A DNA stretch of 64,000 nt from Aphrocallistes beatrix (GCA_963281255.1 OY725490.1:2046001-2110000), one strand, 5' to 3'. Counted from the stretch's first letter, positions 33,345 to 44,390 are shown. Notes: generated from the letters alone by a model not told the origin. Translations and numbers: made by a program.

Positions 33345-34447
33345 CAGTGGCGTACCGTGACCAAATGCCGCCCGGGGCGGGAATTTTAGAATGCCGCGTT
33401 GCCGCCCCTAAGTGTGAATTATTTAAATTATAATTTCGCGATTAAATTTTCTATTTGCTTTATTTTGCTTAACAATATTCTAATAACTCGCTACAAATGG
33501 TTAACAAATAGTTCTTCTCGCTTTCAATGCTGCGAAATCATTGATAACATCATCAAAATTAGTATTATCTGTTATGTCTCTCTCTATCGACAAGATTGCA
33601 CTGCTTGTTAACCGAATTTGACTCATTGTCGATCGCAGATAATTCTTTTTTAGTTTTAACTTCGAAAAACTTCTTTCGCAACTTGCAACGCTGGTACTCA
33701 TGGTCAGAAATATTCGAATCGCGATAATAAGATTTGGAAGGGACTCTATAAATCCCCATTTGACCATCCATTGCAGTAGAGCAAGAATAGTGCAATTTAC
33801 GCAAATGACACCTTGATTATTATTACGCGAGACTAACACATATCTCCCAAGTCTATGAATTTCAAGTTTCAATTCATCACCATCGACTTCATTATATACA
33901 TCAGCGAGGGCATTGATGCTTTGTTCGATAAATTTATCCCTGATAATTTCAAGTTGGAGAAACCAAATTTTTTGTTAATTGTGTCCATCTGTTCAAAGCG
34001 TTTGTTAATTTCATTCCTTAATTTGTCCACCACTTGAAACAACTCTCTCGTCGTAGCTCTTTTTGGAAAGTAATAATAATATCCATTTCCTCACATCTGG
34101 CGATCGCATAAAAAATAGATTCCTCAACCAGTCGATCTCGTCCATCATCCAGAAACTGTCGAAGTGAGTGGATTTTAAAAACAGATTGATATGTTTTCAT
34201 TATTTCAGAAATTGAAATCATTACAATTGATTTAGAGGGATTCTTAATTATAGAAGTGCAGTTATCAATTGTTATTTGTGAATTGGCAATAGTGCAAATT
34301 GTCAACAGACAATAAACTTTGATCAATTTAATTCAACACTGGATTTCTACATGCAATAGGAGAATTTAATTTAAAGTTGTAAATGCAATTTGCCGCCCTC
34401 TTGAAGTGGCGGCCGGGGCGAGCCGCCCCCGCCACGGTATGCCACTG
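33345..34447 (-). mobile_element. Internally deleted hAT transposon with perfect 8-bp TSD
   Basis: The termini CAGTGGCGTACCGTGACC and (inverted) CAGTGGCATACCGTGGCG are flanked by AGTATAGG on both sides (33337-33344 and 34448-34455), the 8-bp duplication expected of hAT. On the minus strand it carries transposase remnants. 33501-33872 encodes the C-terminal dimerisation domain (SVASCERSFSKLKLKKNYL, then RSTMSQIRLTSSAIL). 34018-34326 encodes an upstream helical part. Most of the transposase is missing, so it is non-autonomous. Confidence 0.9.
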
Positions 34448-34455
34448 AGTATAGG

Positions 34456-35556
34456 CACCAAGTGTACTTGGTGAGGGGGCGCCCCCAGGTCTGGAGACTG
34501 TGGGGGGCCGTGGTGAAAAAAACAAAATTATTAAGAGAGTCTAGATATACAATACTATATCCCAATTACATTTCATTCCGCTATAGTCCGAGATTTTCTT
34601 TTTCTTAGGTAACAACGATAGCTGTATATCGATATTTGAGTGTCCAAGGTTAAAAATCTTCTGAGAGTAAGCCCCACAGAGCCCCCTTAGCGTAGCTCGC
34701 TTCGCTTGCTCTTGTCTCCCCAGGTTTTAATTATTTTCCAAAATGTGCCGCCTATGATAATAAAATAAATTATAAATACGAATAAGTTGGCAACCTGTGT
34801 AAGAATTCAGTTTTCACATTCCTGTTAGTGTTTTAATGAATATTAGGAGACTGTTGGCTGACATTTTTAATATTATTCCGTAAATGCTGTGTTTGTAAGT
34901 ATATTTCGCTCTTACTTGTTAGCATTTTAGTTTGTTAGTGTAAGATTAGTTCATTTTTTCTTCATTAGTGTTGTACCGTGTTTCTAATGGATTTAATAAA
35001 AAAAAGCCGATTGGTCAAATATAAAAGTGTCATTTTAGGGTTGATAGTAGACAGACTGATAGTGTAATCAAGTGACATGCTGTAGATGAAATGTGATATT
35101 TGAAACTTACATGATGAATACCATTTAGTAATCATGGAGATCTCTTTGATAAATTTCAATAATATAGTACTACAGTAATATTGCTACAATTTCCTAGAAC
35201 TTTATTCCATGTTCGAGTTTAGGGGGAGTAATTATGATCCATGCATTAAGTTATATCTAATCCCAATTGGTTAATACAATAAAAAACTAATACTATTCGT
35301 TAACACGAGCAGACGAACGTATGTAAGGACGTCGCACGATAATCATGACATAAGGCATCACCTATAAAAACCTCTTCATGGATACGTATATATGTATATA
35401 TTTACTGTGAAGTGATAATCCATCGAAAAAATAAAGAATGTTGAATCTTTTGTGTGTAAAACAATCGGTTCCTATAGAAACAGTACACCTGCGCTAATCT
35501 GAACAGCTCGGTATCAATTATAAAAAAATGGTTCTGCTTTGTGAATGTCTTACGAC
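34456..35556. other. Intergenic with repeat fragments
   Basis: No gene seen. Holds a degraded family-A tail (about 34690-34715) and a copy of the GATGCCTTATG family in reverse (35320-35395). Confidence 0.6.
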
Positions 35557-35957
35557 TATTAGTGAAGAAGTGACATTAATTTATTAATGGGAAATAGCAA
35601 TGATCGATTTCTAAAGCTAGAATACTAAGGTTATTATTTCCTTTGATTGCTTTGTAACGCGGTGTCTCAAACTTTTGGAAGATGCAAGTACAATATCATA
35701 AACAAGTACAATATCATAAACAAGTACAATATCATAAACGTACAATATCATAAACGTCGATTTAAAACACGAGAGCAAAATGAAAGTATTTTTCTCGGTG
35801 TTCAGATCCCGGATTAGTGAGCATGTACTGCATTAAGAAAATAGATATTGTTAGCCTATATTATTATTATTATTATTATTGTTATACACACTCTAAAGAA
35901 TAGGAAAGAAAACACACAGGGGATCAAGAAATACAAGTACATGTAACAAAAATAGTC

Positions 35958-37826
35958 TTATTTGCAAATAGTGTGCAGTGTGCAAAACTGATCAAATGGA
36001 CTGCCGTCTATTGCCGGAGTGACTACCTCATCTTGCATTGCCATAAACAGTCCTTTCTTGAACGTAACAGAGAGCAGCTCTTCCAGATCACTGATATCAG
36101 GGTATTCGTAGATGGCCCACTTAATGTAGACCATACATTCCGACCATTCAACTTTGCCATCATTATCCATGTCGAGAGCCTTCAATGCTTTTCTTGCGTC
36201 GCAACTCTTGATATTCGTGTAGTATGGTTTCAAAAATCGTTCGAAAAATGTTTCAAATTCGAGTGCATCATCGCCTTGTTGACTAGGTTCTTCACTGCTA
36301 TCCAGTTCATCCCAGATATTGCGGAGTTGAGATCTCAACACTTCCCAATGAGGCGTACTTATCTCCCAGCTATCAATTACATTCCTCATGTTGGCATTCA
36401 AATGGCCTCCAGCCCGATCAAAGAGAAGCGCTAATCCCACAGGACTCATATACTCCTCCTTTCGATTACCAACCAGGTCCTGGATCATTCTCTTTTTCAT
36501 GAAATGCATTATCTCTTCAGTGAAATCAACGTTGAAACCAAAGGTCTTTATCATCTGTTGTTTCAGCATATGCGTTGAAGAGAGTGTACTAACACGAATT
36601 GGCTGCACTTCACCGAAGAAGTTTGCTAAGTTGAAAGAATTTCGTTTTGTCCAACCACCAGCAATACCACCGAAATCAAAGACACTATCCAATGCCCTTT
36701 CCCCGTACAGACATTGCCGTGGGTGTGGAAGTATACCGGTCGTAATTTTGGTTACTTCTATAGCAGCATTCCTTAAGTAAGTGCAGTTGTACCTCTTCAG
36801 AACTTTCTTGTTACCCATGCAAATCAGATTCAAGAGTGTGATGCTGGAACAAGCATGTCCGAACGCTGCTCCCTCCTCACAAACGCCTGCCCAGATGCCA
36901 TCTGCTCCTGTCTTTAAGCACTCCAGTTGGACACTCTCTGCTAGACCCAAATACTGATGGACATGTACCAACAAGTGACCTTTGCTCCATCCCTCAGCAT
37001 TCATTACCTCACGGACGCTGCTGGTCCATAATCCCATCTGCTCGCCTAGAAAGCGTCCAGTAGGTTCTTCGTACATCAATCCTAACGGGCGTCTCAGGTC
37101 ATCTAAAGCGCTGATATATTCGACCACTCTCAGGACACGTTCCGGACATTTGGTCATGGCAATGGGGAAGTCTCTCAGATTGACGAATATCTTCGATTTG
37201 GGACAAAGTTGCTGTTTGCTCCACTCAATCCTTTGAAAGAGAAGTTGACACACTTCCTCAACGATCGACTTATTCGTCCAATCTATCCTTTGATCAGCCA
37301 GGTCAATCTCAATGATGGGATTGCGTAGTTTGAGTTCTTTCATCTTGAGAAGGGTAGTCGGGACTGTCTCAGCAACGATTGTACCATCTTCATTAACGTC
37401 ATCTATGAAGTTACAGAACGCATAGAGCTTAGTCATATCTTCTCCTTTCTCGAACAATTGTTTGACAAACTCGTCGTCTACCCGTTCCTCATCTGAAAAG
37501 GCAGCTACTACAATGTTCTGATAGCCGCACTTTTTTACTTCTTTGAAAATTTTCCATTTATCTTCAAGTGTATGTCCTTTCAATTGACCGACCGTGCTCT
37601 CTCGGAGAGAATTGTCCAGTACGAAACAGTCTAACTCACGAAGTATTGCCTGTTTTCTATTGCCATCGCTCTCTTCTTGGTGGAGTTCAGTGATTGCACT
37701 TTTGATTGTACTGTGATACATTTTGTATCGAATTAATCTCGGAATATTGCTCTTGGAGTAGATTAATAGTTGTTGTGTTGTTTGTCTGCTTTTTGTCATT
37801 GTTTCCCTTGTTATATACTTTTCCAT
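35958..37826 (-). CDS. HMG-CoA-lyase-like TIM-barrel protein with C-terminal EF-hand, 622 aa (copy 1)
   Basis: A single intact exon. DNSLREST near residue 72 sits where family members have the D-x-T-L-R-D metal-binding start. HVHQYLGLAESV near residue 287 followed by GADGIWAGVCEEGAAFG matches the HxHNDxGLA..GAD..EGTxxGxGERxGN region of HMGL-like enzymes (HMG-CoA lyase, isopropylmalate and citramalate synthases). So a divalent-metal aldol/Claisen-type TIM barrel is likely, but key positions differ and the substrate is unknown. Near residue 551 there is a canonical EF-hand loop (DMDNDGKVEWSE), suggesting calcium control. No targeting peptide is obvious. The start ATG is the first in the frame. 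The second copy is at 40950-42818. Confidence 0.75.
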   Translation of the reverse strand: MEKYITRETMTKSRQTTQQLLIYSKSNIPRLIRYKMYHSTIKSAITELHQEESDGNRKQAILRELDCFVLDNSLRESTVGQLKGHTLEDKWKIFKEVKKCGYQNIVVAAFSDEERVDDEFVKQLFEKGEDMTKLYAFCNFIDDVNEDGTIVAETVPTTLLKMKELKLRNPIIEIDLADQRIDWTNKSIVEEVCQLLFQRIEWSKQQLCPKSKIFVNLRDFPIAMTKCPERVLRVVEYISALDDLRRPLGLMYEEPTGRFLGEQMGLWTSSVREVMNAEGWSKGHLLVHVHQYLGLAESVQLECLKTGADGIWAGVCEEGAAFGHACSSITLLNLICMGNKKVLKRYNCTYLRNAAIEVTKITTGILPHPRQCLYGERALDSVFDFGGIAGGWTKRNSFNLANFFGEVQPIRVSTLSSTHMLKQQMIKTFGFNVDFTEEIMHFMKKRMIQDLVGNRKEEYMSPVGLALLFDRAGGHLNANMRNVIDSWEISTPHWEVLRSQLRNIWDELDSSEEPSQQGDDALEFETFFERFLKPYYTNIKSCDARKALKALDMDNDGKVEWSECMVYIKWAIYEYPDISDLEELLSVTFKKGLFMAMQDEVVTPAIDGSPFDQFCTLHTICK

Positions 37827-38471
37827 CGTCTAGTAATATGTAATGGTGAAATATAGCAATTTGGATACGTGGCTGAAAATATCCATATGAATCACTCTAT
37901 AGTATGCTTATACTACTGACATATTGACATATAAGTAATCTACGTCTGACATCTATGTCTGTATCTAGCTAAATATGATTAATCCGATTCTAATCCTACA
38001 TACGAAATACAGCATGATGTGGGTATATGAATCATATACACCAATACAGGTAGCATATAACTCTTGTTGGATTAATCACATAACTTCACAGCCATATATT
38101 ATGAATAATCTGACATACAAGGATATAATGAATATGAATATTTGTTCTGTAAGATGAATCATCAGGCGATGGTGAAAATTTGCTAAGTAACAATTTCAAT
38201 TGAGTTACTCTAATAATATTCAATTAAACAACATTAAATCGTCTCAAAAAAAATGGCAATACTATCTTCCAACCTATTTTAAATACACTAGACTAGAGGG
38301 ACAGATTACTCGGTCTAATTCAGTGTCTTCGCATCATTCACTTCTCCGTTTGGTTCTATTCTTCTTTGTCAGCACTTTTCTTTATTTTTGAGAGGGTCGA
38401 CCCTTACTAGGAGGAATTTGGGGGTTATGCACAATTTTCTCCTCGCCAACACCTTTCTTTTCATCACAATA
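37827..38471. other. Upstream region of HMGL/EF-hand gene, no other gene
   Basis: AT-rich, duplicated in reverse at 40304-40949. Contains several ATGAATCAT/TGATTCAT-like words but no supported promoter element. Confidence 0.5.
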
Positions 38472-39079
38472 CAGTAGAACCTCCACAAATGGGGGAACTC
38501 GGGACGGTTAAATGTGCCCATTCCCCTGGTCCTCACTTATGATTGTGTACAATAAACACAATATACATACGTATATTTAGCAAAAATCCATTTATAGTAA
38601 ATTCAAGTCAGTATTTTTTTGTCATTTTGATTTATAATACGTATATTACATCTATTTCGTTGATTTTCTGATTTTTGGATCAAAGTATTGTCAGCCCAGA
38701 TGACCTGACAATCAGAAGCGTAGCCAGGGTGCGGCACATGGGCCTAGAACGCAGTCCTCTCACGGAAGAGACTGGAATTGCCGCAACCCTAAAATTGTGC
38801 TGGATACGCCTTTGCTGACACAATTACTTTCTAGCTCAAGTCAGGTCAAGTGACGACATAACATTATAACGAACTGTAAATTGTGTCTAGATAACCGCTC
38901 TTTCACCACTTTACCCTCCCCATTAAAGAGTTTAATTATAAAGGCAAATAGTTTCTTAAATTTGTATCTTCCCTATTCCCCATTTCCCCACTTATAGAGG
39001 TTCATTTGTATGGAAATGAATAAAGGCGGCCTAAATTTGTCCCACATAAAGAGGTTCCTCAAATATTGAGGTTCTGCTG
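38472..39079. mobile_element. pogo-type MITE (left arm)
   Basis: The ends CAGTAGAACCTCCAC and GAGGTTCTGCTG, with TA on each side (38470-38471 and 39080-39081), fit a pogo-like TA-target element. A second small GC-rich insertion with GAAGCGTAGCCAGGG and GGATACGCC ends lies inside (about 38713-38818). Confidence 0.75.
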
Positions 39080-39183
39080 TACCATCAAGTTTGTGATGTT
39101 GCAATATTACTGACAGAAGCGCGCAAAAAATTAGCTTTCTGTGCCCGGGAGTTTCTTCAATCAATTCGTTACATATATACTTG

Positions 39184-39383
39184 NNNNNNNNNNNNNNNNN
39201 NNNNNNNNNNNNNNNNNNNNNNNNNNNNNNNNNNNNNNNNNNNNNNNNNNNNNNNNNNNNNNNNNNNNNNNNNNNNNNNNNNNNNNNNNNNNNNNNNNNN
39301 NNNNNNNNNNNNNNNNNNNNNNNNNNNNNNNNNNNNNNNNNNNNNNNNNNNNNNNNNNNNNNNNNNNNNNNNNNNNNNNNNNN
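39184..39383. other. Assembly gap of 200 N
   Basis: 200 consecutive N in the spacer between the two inverted arms. Real spacer sequence flanks it only on the right (39384-39591). The true length of the gap and the correctness of the join are unknown. Confidence 1.
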
Positions 39384-39591
39384 GTGTCATTGTGTCATAT
39401 CCCAGTACTGTATGGTATGATTCATATGCTAGTATATCAAATAACTAGATAACAGTAATCATATACTAGTAGTAATGTGAGTCATAATAAACATTCTTCT
39501 GCTAAATCATTATTATAGTAAATGCTATAGAATAACGACTTACTATCAATACATGTTTATCCTTACTATTAAAACTCGATTAATGTGTATA
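39384..39591. other. Unpaired spacer of the inverted duplication
   Basis: About 208 bp without counterpart in the left arm. Its last ~45 bp (TTTATCCTTACTATTAAAAC, then TCGATTAATGTGTATA) match 1548-1581, the sequence preceding family-A copy 1. It therefore looks like the 5' part of the same repeat. Confidence 0.7.
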
Positions 39592-39695
39592 CAAGTATAT
39601 ATGTAACGAATTGATTGAAGAAACTCCCGGGCACAGAAAGCTAATTTTTTGCGCGCTTCTGTCAGTAATATTGCAACATCACAAACTTGATGGTA

Positions 39696-40304
39696 CAGCA
39701 GAACCTCAATATTTGAGGAACCTCTTTATGTGGGACAAATTTAGGCCGCCTTTATTCATTTCCATACAAATGAACCTCTATAAGTGGGGAAATGGGGAAT
39801 AGGGAAGATACAAATTTAAGAAACTATTTTGCCTTTATAATTAAACTCTTTAATGGGGAGGGTAAAGTGGTGAAAGAGCGGTTATCTAGACACAATTTAC
39901 AGTTCGTTATAATGTTATGTCGTCACTTGACCTGACTTGAGCTAGAAAGTAATTGTGTCAGCAAAGGCGTATCCAGCACAATTTTAGGGTTGCGGCAATT
40001 CCAGTCTCTTCCGTGAGAGGACTGCGTTCTAGGCCCATGTGCCGCACCCTGGCTACGCTTCTGATTGTCAGGTCATCTGGGCTGACAATACTTTGATCCA
40101 AAAATCAGAAAATCAACGAAATAGATGTAATATACGTATTATAAATCAAAATGACAAAAAAATACTGACTTGAATTTACTATAAATGGATTTTTGCTAAA
40201 TATACGTATGTATATTGTGTTTATTGTACACAATCATAAGTGAGGACCAGGGGAATGGGCACATTTAACCGTCCCGAGTTCCCCCATTTGTGGAGGTTCT
40301 ACTG
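39696..40304. mobile_element. pogo-type MITE (right arm)
   Basis: Inverted copy of the element at 38472-39079, duplicated together with the arm. Confidence 0.75.
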
Positions 40305-40949
40305 TATTGTGATGAAAAGAAAGGTGTTGGCGAGGAGAAAATTGTGCATAACCCCCAAATTCCTCCTAGTAAGGGTCGACCCTCTCAAAAATAAAGAAAA
40401 GTGCTGACAAAGAAGAATAGAACCAAACGGAGAAGTGAATGATGCGAAGACACTGAATTAGACCGAGTAATCTGTCCCTCTAGTCTAGTGTATTTAAAAT
40501 AGGTTGGAAGATAGTATTGCCATTTTTTTTGAGACGATTTAATGTTGTTTAATTGAATATTATTAGAGTAACTCAATTGAAATTGTTACTTAGCAAATTT
40601 TCACCATCGCCTGATGATTCATCTTACAGAACAAATATTCATATTCATTATATCCTTGTATGTCAGATTATTCATAATATATGGCTGTGAAGTTATGTGA
40701 TTAATCCAACAAGAGTTATATGCTACCTGTATTGGTGTATATGATTCATATACCCACATCATGCTGTATTTCGTATGTAGGATTAGAATCGGATTAATCA
40801 TATTTAGCTAGATACAGACATAGATGTCAGACGTAGATTACTTATATGTCAATATGTCAGTAGTATAAGCATACTATAGAGTGATTCATATGGATATTTT
40901 CAGCCACGTATCCAAATTGCTATATTTCACCATTACATATTACTAGACG

Positions 40950-42818
40950 ATGGAAAAGTATATAACAAGGGAAACAATGACAAAAAGCAGACAAACAACA
41001 CAACAACTATTAATCTACTCCAAGAGCAATATTCCGAGATTAATTCGATACAAAATGTATCACAGTACAATCAAAAGTGCAATCACTGAACTCCACCAAG
41101 AAGAGAGCGATGGCAATAGAAAACAGGCAATACTTCGTGAGTTAGACTGTTTCGTACTGGACAATTCTCTCCGAGAGAGCACGGTCGGTCAATTGAAAGG
41201 ACATACACTTGAAGATAAATGGAAAATTTTCAAAGAAGTAAAAAAGTGCGGCTATCAGAACATTGTAGTAGCTGCCTTTTCAGATGAGGAACGGGTAGAC
41301 GACGAGTTTGTCAAACAATTGTTCGAGAAAGGAGAAGATATGACTAAGCTCTATGCGTTCTGTAACTTCATAGATGACGTTAATGAAGATGGTACAATCG
41401 TTGCTGAGACAGTCCCGACTACCCTTCTCAAGATGAAAGAACTCAAACTACACAATCCCATCATTGAGATTGACCTGGCTGATCAAAGGATAGATTGGAC
41501 GAATAAGTCGATCGTTGAGGAAGTGTGTCAACTTCTCTTTCAAAGGATTGAGTGGAGCAAACAGCAACTTTGTCCCAAATCGAAGATATTCGTCAATCTG
41601 AGAGACTTCCCCATTGCCATGACCAAATGTCCGGAACGTGTCCTGAGAGTGGTCGAATATATCAGCGCTTTAGATGACCTGAGACGCCCGTTAGGATTGA
41701 TGTACGAAGAACCTACTGGACGCTTTCTAGGCGAGCAGATGGGATTATGGACCAGCAGCGTCCGTGAGGTAATGAATGCTGAGGGATGGAGCAAAGGTCA
41801 CTTGTTGGTACATGTCCATCAGTATTTGGGTCTAGCAGAGAGTGTCCAACTGGAGTGCTTAAAGACAGGAGCAGATGGCATCTGGGCAGGCGTTTGTGAG
41901 GAGGGAGCAGCGTTCGGACATGCTTGTTCCAGCATCACACTCTTGAATCTGATTTGCATGGGTAACAAGAAAGTTCTGAAGAGGTACAACTGCACTTACT
42001 TAAGGAATGCTGCTATAGAAGTAACCAAAATTACGACCGGTATACTTCCACACCCACGGCAATGTCTGTACGGGGAAAGGGCATTGGATAGTGTCTTTGA
42101 TTTCGGTGGTATTGCTGGTGGTTGGACAAAACGAAATTCTTTCAACTTAGCAAACTTCTTCGGTGAAGTGCAGCCAATTCGTGTTAGTACACTCTCTTCA
42201 ACGCATATGCTGAAACAACAGATGATAAAGACCTTTGGTTTCAACGTTGATTTCACTGAAGAGATAATGCATTTCATGAAAAAGAGAATGATCCAGGACC
42301 TGGTTGGTAATCGAAAGGAGGAGTATATGAGTCCTGTGGGATTAGCGCTTCTCTTTGATCGGGCTGGAGGCCATTTGAATGCCAACATGAGGAATGTAAT
42401 TGATAGCTGGGAGATAAGTACGCCTCATTGGGAAGTGTTGAGATCTCAACTCCGCAATATCTGGGATGAACTGGATAGCAGTGAAGAACCTAGTCAACAA
42501 GGCGATGATGCACTCGAATTTGAAACATTTTTCGAACGATTTTTGAAACCATACTACACGAATATCAAGAGTTGCGACGCAAGAAAAGCATTGAAGGCTC
42601 TCGACATGGATAATGATGGCAAAGTTGAATGGTCGGAATGTATGGTCTACATTAAGTGGGCCATCTACGAATACCCTGATATCAGTGATCTGGAAGAGCT
42701 GCTCTCTGTTACGTTCAAGAAAGGACTGTTTATGGCAATGCAAGATGAGGTAGTCACTCCGGCAATAGACGGCAGTCCATTTGATCAGTTTTGCACACTG
42801 CACACTATTTGCAAATAA
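40950..42818 (+). CDS. HMG-CoA-lyase-like TIM-barrel protein with C-terminal EF-hand, 622 aa (copy 2)
   Basis: Identical to the minus-strand copy at 35958-37826 except for one residue (His instead of Arg in the KLxNPIIEIDL segment, codon near 41449). It has the same DNSLREST, HVHQYLGLAE and EF-hand features and an intact frame. The two copies are divergently oriented from the central gap, with identical upstream sequences. If the duplication is real, the locus has two expressed copies. If it is an assembly artefact, the two frames are two alleles of one gene. Confidence 0.75.
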   Translation: MEKYITRETMTKSRQTTQQLLIYSKSNIPRLIRYKMYHSTIKSAITELHQEESDGNRKQAILRELDCFVLDNSLRESTVGQLKGHTLEDKWKIFKEVKKCGYQNIVVAAFSDEERVDDEFVKQLFEKGEDMTKLYAFCNFIDDVNEDGTIVAETVPTTLLKMKELKLHNPIIEIDLADQRIDWTNKSIVEEVCQLLFQRIEWSKQQLCPKSKIFVNLRDFPIAMTKCPERVLRVVEYISALDDLRRPLGLMYEEPTGRFLGEQMGLWTSSVREVMNAEGWSKGHLLVHVHQYLGLAESVQLECLKTGADGIWAGVCEEGAAFGHACSSITLLNLICMGNKKVLKRYNCTYLRNAAIEVTKITTGILPHPRQCLYGERALDSVFDFGGIAGGWTKRNSFNLANFFGEVQPIRVSTLSSTHMLKQQMIKTFGFNVDFTEEIMHFMKKRMIQDLVGNRKEEYMSPVGLALLFDRAGGHLNANMRNVIDSWEISTPHWEVLRSQLRNIWDELDSSEEPSQQGDDALEFETFFERFLKPYYTNIKSCDARKALKALDMDNDGKVEWSECMVYIKWAIYEYPDISDLEELLSVTFKKGLFMAMQDEVVTPAIDGSPFDQFCTLHTICK

Positions 42819-43219
42819 GACTATTTTTGTTACATGTACTTGTATTTCTTGATCCCCTGTGTGTTTTCTTTCCTATTCTTTAGAGTGTGTATAACAATAA
42901 TAATAATAATAATAATATAGGCTAACAATATCTATTTTCTTAATGCAGTACATGCTCACTAATCCGGGATCTGAACACCGAGAAAAATACTTTCATTTTG
43001 CTCTCGTGTTTTAAATCGACGTTTATGATATTGTACGTTTATGATATTGTACTTGTTTATGATATTGTACTTGTTTATGATATTGTACTTGCATCTTCCA
43101 AAAGTTTGAGACACCGCGTTACAAAGCAATCAAAGGAAATAATAACCTTAGTATTCTAGCTTTAGAAATCGATCATTGCTATTTCCCATTAATAAATTAA
43201 TGTTACTTCTTCACTAATA

Positions 43220-43270
43220 GACAAGATTATAATAGCATGCCGAGATATCGATTCTATCAAAATATTCTAA
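43220..43270 (+). pseudogene. Orphan C-terminus of a coiled-coil/NHL gene
   Basis: Seventeen codons reading DKIIIACRDIDSIKIF and stop, nearly equal to the last codons of the gene at 29405-30651. It begins exactly at the outer edge of the right inverted arm, so the rest of this paralog was lost or replaced at the breakpoint. Confidence 0.85.
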
Positions 43271-43549
43271 CACATATTAGCCATTACTTACGTATAGGTT
43301 AGAAAACTATCTTAGATCTATTTTATTAGCGATAGAATGCGACCCCACTACATCTCTAAACTCTTAAGCATATATCTCTCTATTATTATTATTTATTATT
43401 CCAATATTATTAAAATGACTATTTCGAATAATATGTACTGTCAAATATTCTGAACTAACCTAAAAATATACCCCAGCTTAAAAATTAATTCAATATCTTA
43501 CATATTGTGAGAGGTTTCATAAAACATAAAATCTACGATGAAATTTTGG

Positions 43550-43850
43550 ATTACTTGCAGTAAAAGAAAGGCATTATCCAGAAGCAATCTTCAGTCTTCC
43601 ACCTGATAAAAGAATAAATGAAAAATCAAAGTTTGAAAATGTCAAACCATATGCTTTGGTAGGTGGGACTTGGATACAAATGAAAAATAAGTGTTAATAA
43701 AAAGTAGAGTAAATACAGTACTCAAGGTTTGTCATGATAATCCAGCTATAGGTGATCATTTTGGTTGTGACAAAACCTACCAGAAAGTAGCAACAAGATT
43801 TTATTGGGAAGTAATTCAATTTATATACCTAAGTACATGTATTATAGTTC
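43550..43850 (+). pseudogene. Ty3/gypsy-type integrase zinc-finger fragment
   Basis: The frame around 43725-43830 reads VCHDNPAIGDHFGCDKTYQK then VATRFYWEVI. This matches the HxxxxxGHxGxxKTxxxxxxxYYW block of the H2C2 zinc-binding region before the retroviral-type integrase core. Upstream (43560-43695) a piece with KPYALVGGTWIQMKNK fits the preceding linker. Truncated on both sides. Confidence 0.65.
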
Positions 43851-44127
43851 TTGTATTATTGTTCCTTTAGAATGATGTCATGGTATGAACACTGTACTCG
43901 CAGTCTAGCTGTGTGTGCTGATTTTCGAAATCTATTAATTGTGGCCACGTTTGTAATTGGATTAGCATATATTTGAAACATGTCAATTACTAATGCATCT
44001 GATACTTTCAAAAGAATTATTTGTATATATCCTGGACTAAGGAGTATATACTTTAGGCTAGAGTCCCAGATGCCCGGGTATAAACTGAGCTAGCCTAGAA
44101 TATACCCACTAAGGGTTATAATCTAAG

Positions 44128-44163
44128 CTATCCCAGATTATACCCGGGTATAATCTGGGATAG
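44128..44163. repeat. 36-bp perfect palindrome
   Basis: CTATCCCAGATTATACCC is followed immediately by its exact reverse complement. Less perfect relatives of the same words lie at 44060-44120 (CCCGGGTATAAACTGAG, GCCTAGAATATACCC) and 44161-44180 (GGAGTATATTCTAGG). Confidence 0.95.
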
Positions 44164-44390
44164 GAGTATATTCTAGGATGCGACAGCGGAACTACATGAA
44201 AATTAAATAATGCTAATTTCCGTTAAAATCAAATTACGATCACAATTCTAGTTCTTCGAGTACCTCCAGCAATTGCACAAACAAACAAAAAGTTTTAATA
44301 TGCATATACATAAGATATTAACAAATCTAACATACACACTCACTATCTATTTTAGTATCCAACACACACACACAATGACATAAGAAGAGC

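Larger units (their letters stand above)
35557..39183. repeat. Left arm of large inverted duplication
   Basis: Reverse-complement of 39592-43220. By direct reading the two arms are almost identical; I saw only a few differences: one coding substitution (Arg/His in the KLxNP segment), one T-run indel near 38955, and one substitution near the outer edge. Coordinates of paired positions sum to about 78776. It carries an intact gene, a pogo-type MITE and the start of a family-A repeat, and ends at an assembly gap. Confidence 0.95.
39592..43220. repeat. Right arm of large inverted duplication
   Basis: Mirror of 35557-39183. The outer edge is sharp: after CTTCTTCACTAATAG the left arm continues into unrelated sequence, while the right arm runs straight into the tail of an NHL gene. 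Confidence 0.95.
43271..44390. repeat. Rearranged copy of NHL 3' flank
   Basis: Blocks homologous to 30652-31080 appear out of order: 43271-43440, then about 43960-44010, then 44190-44380. They are interrupted by a gypsy-type fragment and a palindromic segment. No intact gene. Confidence 0.75.

Noticed and set aside
35690..35750. Regulatory array of AAGTACAATATCATAAAC
   Set aside because: A short tandem repeat of about four units, duplicated with the inverted arm; nothing ties it to regulation.
39141..39452. Open frames spanning the N block
   Set aside because: They exist only because N codons are not stops.
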